Source of the DNA: Marinilactibacillus piezotolerans
Lineage (GTDB): Bacteria > Bacillota > Bacilli > Lactobacillales > Carnobacteriaceae_A
Reading direction: 5' to 3'
NCBI RefSeq assembly: GCF_900114235.1
Contig: NZ_FOSJ01000018.1
Span: 1 to 44,919, forward strand
DNA length: 44,919 nucleotides
The notes beneath the pieces were generated by a model. It was not told the DNA's origin. It saw only the letters and a program-made list of their open reading frames with translations, and did no database searches. How positions within the stretch are numbered: position 1 is the stretch's first letter; every line of letters starts with the position of its first letter. Positions 42,315 to 44,919 of the stretch are shown here, in pieces. The translations under genes and the position numbers were made by a program.

Positions 42315-43823
42315 TTATTTATAATCTTTTTTCACGATCATATCTCTTACTTGTTGTCCACTTAAAGTAACCATCGGCATTCCACCACCGGGATTAACAG
42401 ATCCTCCAACAAAATATAAATTATCATAATGTTCGCTATGTTTAGGATGTTTAAATCCATTATTCAGCTTTTTATCTGCAGTAACCCCATAAATGGCTCC
42501 TCGATTGGAATAATATGTCTGCTGAATATCTTCCGGTAGCCACATATCTTCAAATACGATATGTTTTCGCAAATCAGTTAATCCCATTTTTTCTAACTTT
42601 ACTAATACTCTTTCTCTTAAAGCAGCGTACTCATCATCAGTAAACGATTTGTCTTGAATATAAGGGATATGTGGTAGAACTTTAATATTTTCATGACCTG
42701 CTGGTGCTTGTGCCGGATCTGTTTTATTGACATTTACTAAATAAATCGTGGGATCTTCAGGCAATTCATGATGCTGAAAAACTGACTCATAATTTCGGTC
42801 AGAATCATCTGAAAAAAAGAAATTATGATGGGCTAATTGTGGATAAAGACGATCTACACCAAGATGCAGAACCATACCAGAAGCAGCAGGTTCAAATTTT
42901 TGTTCCAGCTGTTCAATCATCTTTTTGTCTTCATTAAGTAGATATTTATATGTTGGGATTACTTCCATGTTAGAGACAAAATAATCTGCTTCAACAAGGC
43001 TTCCATCTGATAATTCAGCTGAATGAATCTCTTTGGTTTGTTCATTGTTCAACTTAACAACTTCTTTGCCAGTATGAATAGACACTCCCACTTCGTTTGC
43101 TAAGGTACGCAATCCTTCTCCTAGTTTATGCATACCTCCTGGAATATACCATAGACCTTGGTCGTGCTGCATATATGCAAGCATATTCATAATTGCTGGA
43201 GCATTATCGGCTGAGGAGCCTACATATTTAATATAGTACTTTAGCATTTCCTGCATATGCAGATTAGTGATCCTTTTTTCAATTGCACTAGACATAGTAG
43301 AAAAAACATCGAAGTCTTTTAAAGCTGACAAAGGTCCATGAAATTTTAATACATCACCTAATGTATCTAATCCTTTATTAAAATATCCTTTTTCAGTGAC
43401 CTCATATAAAGACTTGGAATATTCTAAAAATTTACGATATTCTATCAAATCTTGTTCATTTAAGTAAGGGTTGGCTTTTATCATATCTGAAAGTTTTTCA
43501 TATAGGTCAATTGTGGTTCCGTCGGTAAAAAATGACCGCCACTGCAAGTTCAATTTTTGAATAGGTATATAGTCTTCCATACGTTTACCACTAACTAAAA
43601 ATAATCTTTCAAAAATAAATGGCATAGTCAAAATCGAAGGTCCAAGATCGAATCCGTATCCTTCACGTTCCAAACGATTTAATTTTCCACCAATATGTTC
43701 GTTTTTTTCATATAAATCAATTTTATAACCACTTTGCGCTAAAGCTATAGCTGCTGATATGCCTCCTAGACCCCCACCAATTACTGCAATCGACTTCTGC
43801 TTGCTCGGTTGGACACCTTCCAT
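42315..43823 (-). CDS. crtP: CrtP-like 4,4'-diaponeurosporene oxidase
   Basis: A 502-residue FAD enzyme of the carotenoid desaturase/oxidase family. The Rossmann motif [10 protein letters not shown] starts at 16, followed by [14 protein letters not shown]. The end has [23 protein letters not shown]. Several blocks match the staphylococcal oxidase CrtP rather than the desaturase CrtN as I remember them: [42 protein letters not shown] and [11 protein letters not shown]. CrtP oxidises the terminal methyl of 4,4'-diaponeurosporene to the aldehyde or acid. AGGAG precedes the ATG at 43823, 42 bases after crtM. Full length and intact. Databases may label it crtN or crtNb. Confidence 0.85.
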   Translation of the reverse strand: MEGVQPSKQKSIAVIGGGLGGISAAIALAQSGYKIDLYEKNEHIGGKLNRLEREGYGFDLGPSILTMPFIFERLFLVSGKRMEDYIPIQKLNLQWRSFFTDGTTIDLYEKLSDMIKANPYLNEQDLIEYRKFLEYSKSLYEVTEKGYFNKGLDTLGDVLKFHGPLSALKDFDVFSTMSSAIEKRITNLHMQEMLKYYIKYVGSSADNAPAIMNMLAYMQHDQGLWYIPGGMHKLGEGLRTLANEVGVSIHTGKEVVKLNNEQTKEIHSAELSDGSLVEADYFVSNMEVIPTYKYLLNEDKKMIEQLEQKFEPAASGMVLHLGVDRLYPQLAHHNFFFSDDSDRNYESVFQHHELPEDPTIYLVNVNKTDPAQAPAGHENIKVLPHIPYIQDKSFTDDEYAALRERVLVKLEKMGLTDLRKHIVFEDMWLPEDIQQTYYSNRGAIYGVTADKKLNNGFKHPKHSEHYDNLYFVGGSVNPGGGMPMVTLSGQQVRDMIVKKDYK

Positions 43824-43865
43824 AATATGTTCTCCTTTTTAGTCAACTATTAACCACCTTAAAAA

Positions 43866-44756
43866 TCAGCTATTTTTCAAACTTCTATTAGCCTCTCGGT
43901 ACAAACATAACTTTCTGATTAAAGAAGTCTTATTTCTTATAGTAAAACAGTCATACTGATTCTTACGAACAGTATTTAAAATTTCTTGATATATATTTGC
44001 TGAAAGCAGCACTGGGAAACGACTATCCGAATCGAATTTCAATAGATTCTGTTTCACAATTTTGTATAATTCTTCAGATCGAGAAGCCAGTAATTCCCAT
44101 AATAGAATAAAAGATTGATTAACTGTCTGATTTTTTAAATCTTGACGAGAGTATCCTGTCTTTTCCATTAATTCTTTAGGCAAATATATGCGATTATTAT
44201 CACGCTGGTCTTCTCCGACATCTCTCAATATATTTGTAATTTGCATTGCTACTCCAAGAGAAATCGCTATATCAGTTAGTTCCTGATGGTTTTCCGTTGC
44301 AATGATGGGTAATAGCATTAGCCCCACTGAGCCTGCAACAAAATAACTGTATCTTTCTAATTCATTTAACGTATCTGGTTAAACAAAATGATAATCCATT
44401 GTTTGACCTTCTAATTGATCATAAAAAGGTTCAAGTGACATATCATATCGATCAAACACATCCCTCAATGCTCTCCAGATAGGTGTATCAAGATTATTTC
44501 CTTCGCTAAACAGATCTAACTGTTTTTTTAATTCATCCAATGCTTGTTTCTGTTCTAAGGGAGATGATGCTTCATCAATACTATCGTCAGCTTGTCTACA
44601 AAAAGCATAAATTGCATATACAGCCTGAGCTTTTTCTTTCGGTAACTTAGAAAAAGCAAAATAAAAACTCTTGGAATGTACTTTTATGATTTCTTCACAA
44701 TATTCATAATCTAGTTCCAAGTTTTTTTGCTTTCTTTTTATCTTTTTCGATTTCAC
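43866..44756 (-). pseudogene. crtM: crtM, dehydrosqualene (C30) synthase, interrupted by one in-frame TAA
   Basis: CrtM condenses two farnesyl diphosphates to 4,4'-diapophytoene, the first step to C30 carotenoids. The frame is broken only by TAA at 44381-44379; on both sides the same frame is coding: EGQTMDYHFV, stop, PDTLNELERYSYFVAGSVGLMLLP. CAA (Gln) to TAA is the simplest explanation. The first Asp motif ADDSID is upstream of the stop and the second DVGED is downstream, so neither piece can be active alone. About 297 codons from GTG 44756 (AGGAGG only two bases before it) or 325 from ATG 44840, against 287 in S. aureus. The first 28 codons from 44840 look noncoding and contain a TATAAT. 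The true start is unsure. Confidence 0.85.
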
Positions 44757-44873
44757 TTCCTCCTCGAAATTAATCAGGAAATTTCTAATTAATGTAAGAT
44801 ATAATAGATTAAATAATATTATATAACCTGAATAATTCATAGCTCTGTAATTAAGCCTGTTTTCTTGAACAGA

Positions 44874-44919
44874 TTATTTGTTTTTGAAAAAATTAGCGAC
44901 TTTTTCATTAAACAATGTG
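44874..44919 (-). CDS. Possible C-terminal end of an upstream gene (partial)
   Basis: From the window edge the minus strand reads TLFNEKVANFFKNK and then TAA (44876-44874). It looks like a natural protein tail, but 14 codons are too few to identify it. If real, it is the gene upstream of crtM, about 120 bases before the GTG start. Confidence 0.25.
   Translation of the reverse strand, partial: TLFNEKVANFFKNK

Noticed and set aside
42315-43823. Calling the desaturase-like gene crtN
   Set aside because: Its internal motifs resemble S. aureus CrtP much more than CrtN as far as I can recall both sequences.
44379-44840. Two separate crtM-like genes
   Set aside because: Both pieces are in the same frame, the second has no ribosome site at its first ATG (44327), and the gap between them is coding-like; one broken gene explains it better.
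1-44919. CRISPR arrays, prophage, insertion sequences, tRNA or rRNA genes
   Set aside because: No regularly spaced direct repeats, transposase or integrase genes, or recognisable tRNA/rRNA sequence were seen on either strand.

Overview
The window is AT-rich DNA from a low-GC Gram-positive bacterium. The gene content points to Lactobacillales, most likely a Carnobacteriaceae relative (Marinilactibacillus, Alkalibacterium or Carnobacterium type): a T-box in front of pheST, a PTS-heavy sugar economy, a sigma-54/ManR pair, and a C30 (staphyloxanthin-type) carotenoid operon. The genus is an inference. I see no rRNA, tRNA, CRISPR array, phage or insertion sequence. Most of the window reads as ordinary chromosome, with many intrinsic terminators and mostly good Shine-Dalgarno sites.

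Layout. 1-1800: a DUF421 membrane protein (reading frame cut by a TGA), then a DUF948/YtxH envelope-stress pair. 2300-3800: an MscS channel and a CbpB-type cyclic-di-AMP-binding CBS protein, convergent on one bidirectional terminator. 4100-6060: murI-rdgB-yfcE operon. 6300-7240: yslB-like gene and an unknown gene. 7600-11450: trxA, mutS2, cvpA, zapA. 11600-15440: pheS-pheT behind a Phe-specific T-box, preceded by an HxlR regulator. 15900-17790: mgtE with a long leader holding folded RNA, a weak terminator and a 36-codon upstream ORF. 17800-19270: lipoprotein plus general-stress SDR. 19400-22440: HD hydrolase, TrmH-type rRNA methylase, secreted M23 peptidase. 22900-25910: sugar ABC transporter (two permeases and a binding lipoprotein, no ATPase). 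26400-28230: two GNAT acetyltransferases. 28280-29990: M3 oligoendopeptidase. 30230-31700: glucose-family PTS EIIBC. 31970-36900: rpoN (sigma-54), an orphan mannose-class PTS IIB, and a ManR/LevR sigma-54 activator. 36960-37415: an unrecognised structured RNA with its own promoter and terminator. 37680-39090: photolyase. 39250-44840: glutathione peroxidase, VOC protein, then crtO, crtQ, crtP and crtM of the carotenoid operon (all minus strand, so transcription runs crtM to crtO).

How the genes fit together. The 31970-36900 block is a sigma-54 regulatory module: RpoN is the sigma factor, ManR the PTS-controlled activator, and the lone IIB could be a phospho-signal partner. The PTS operon they would control is not here. 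The carotenoid genes encode C30 backbone synthesis (CrtM), terminal oxidation (CrtP, not CrtN, judging by sequence), glycosylation (CrtQ) and acylation (CrtO). CrtM is interrupted by a single in-frame TAA, crtQ lacks a convincing start, and no crtN desaturase is visible, so the pathway looks incomplete or decaying in this strain.

The most interesting unexplained items are the structured RNA upstream of manR, the mgtE leader with its coupled small ORF, the nonsense codons in crtM and the DUF421 gene, and a two-copy composite palindromic repeat at about 22760 and 31720.
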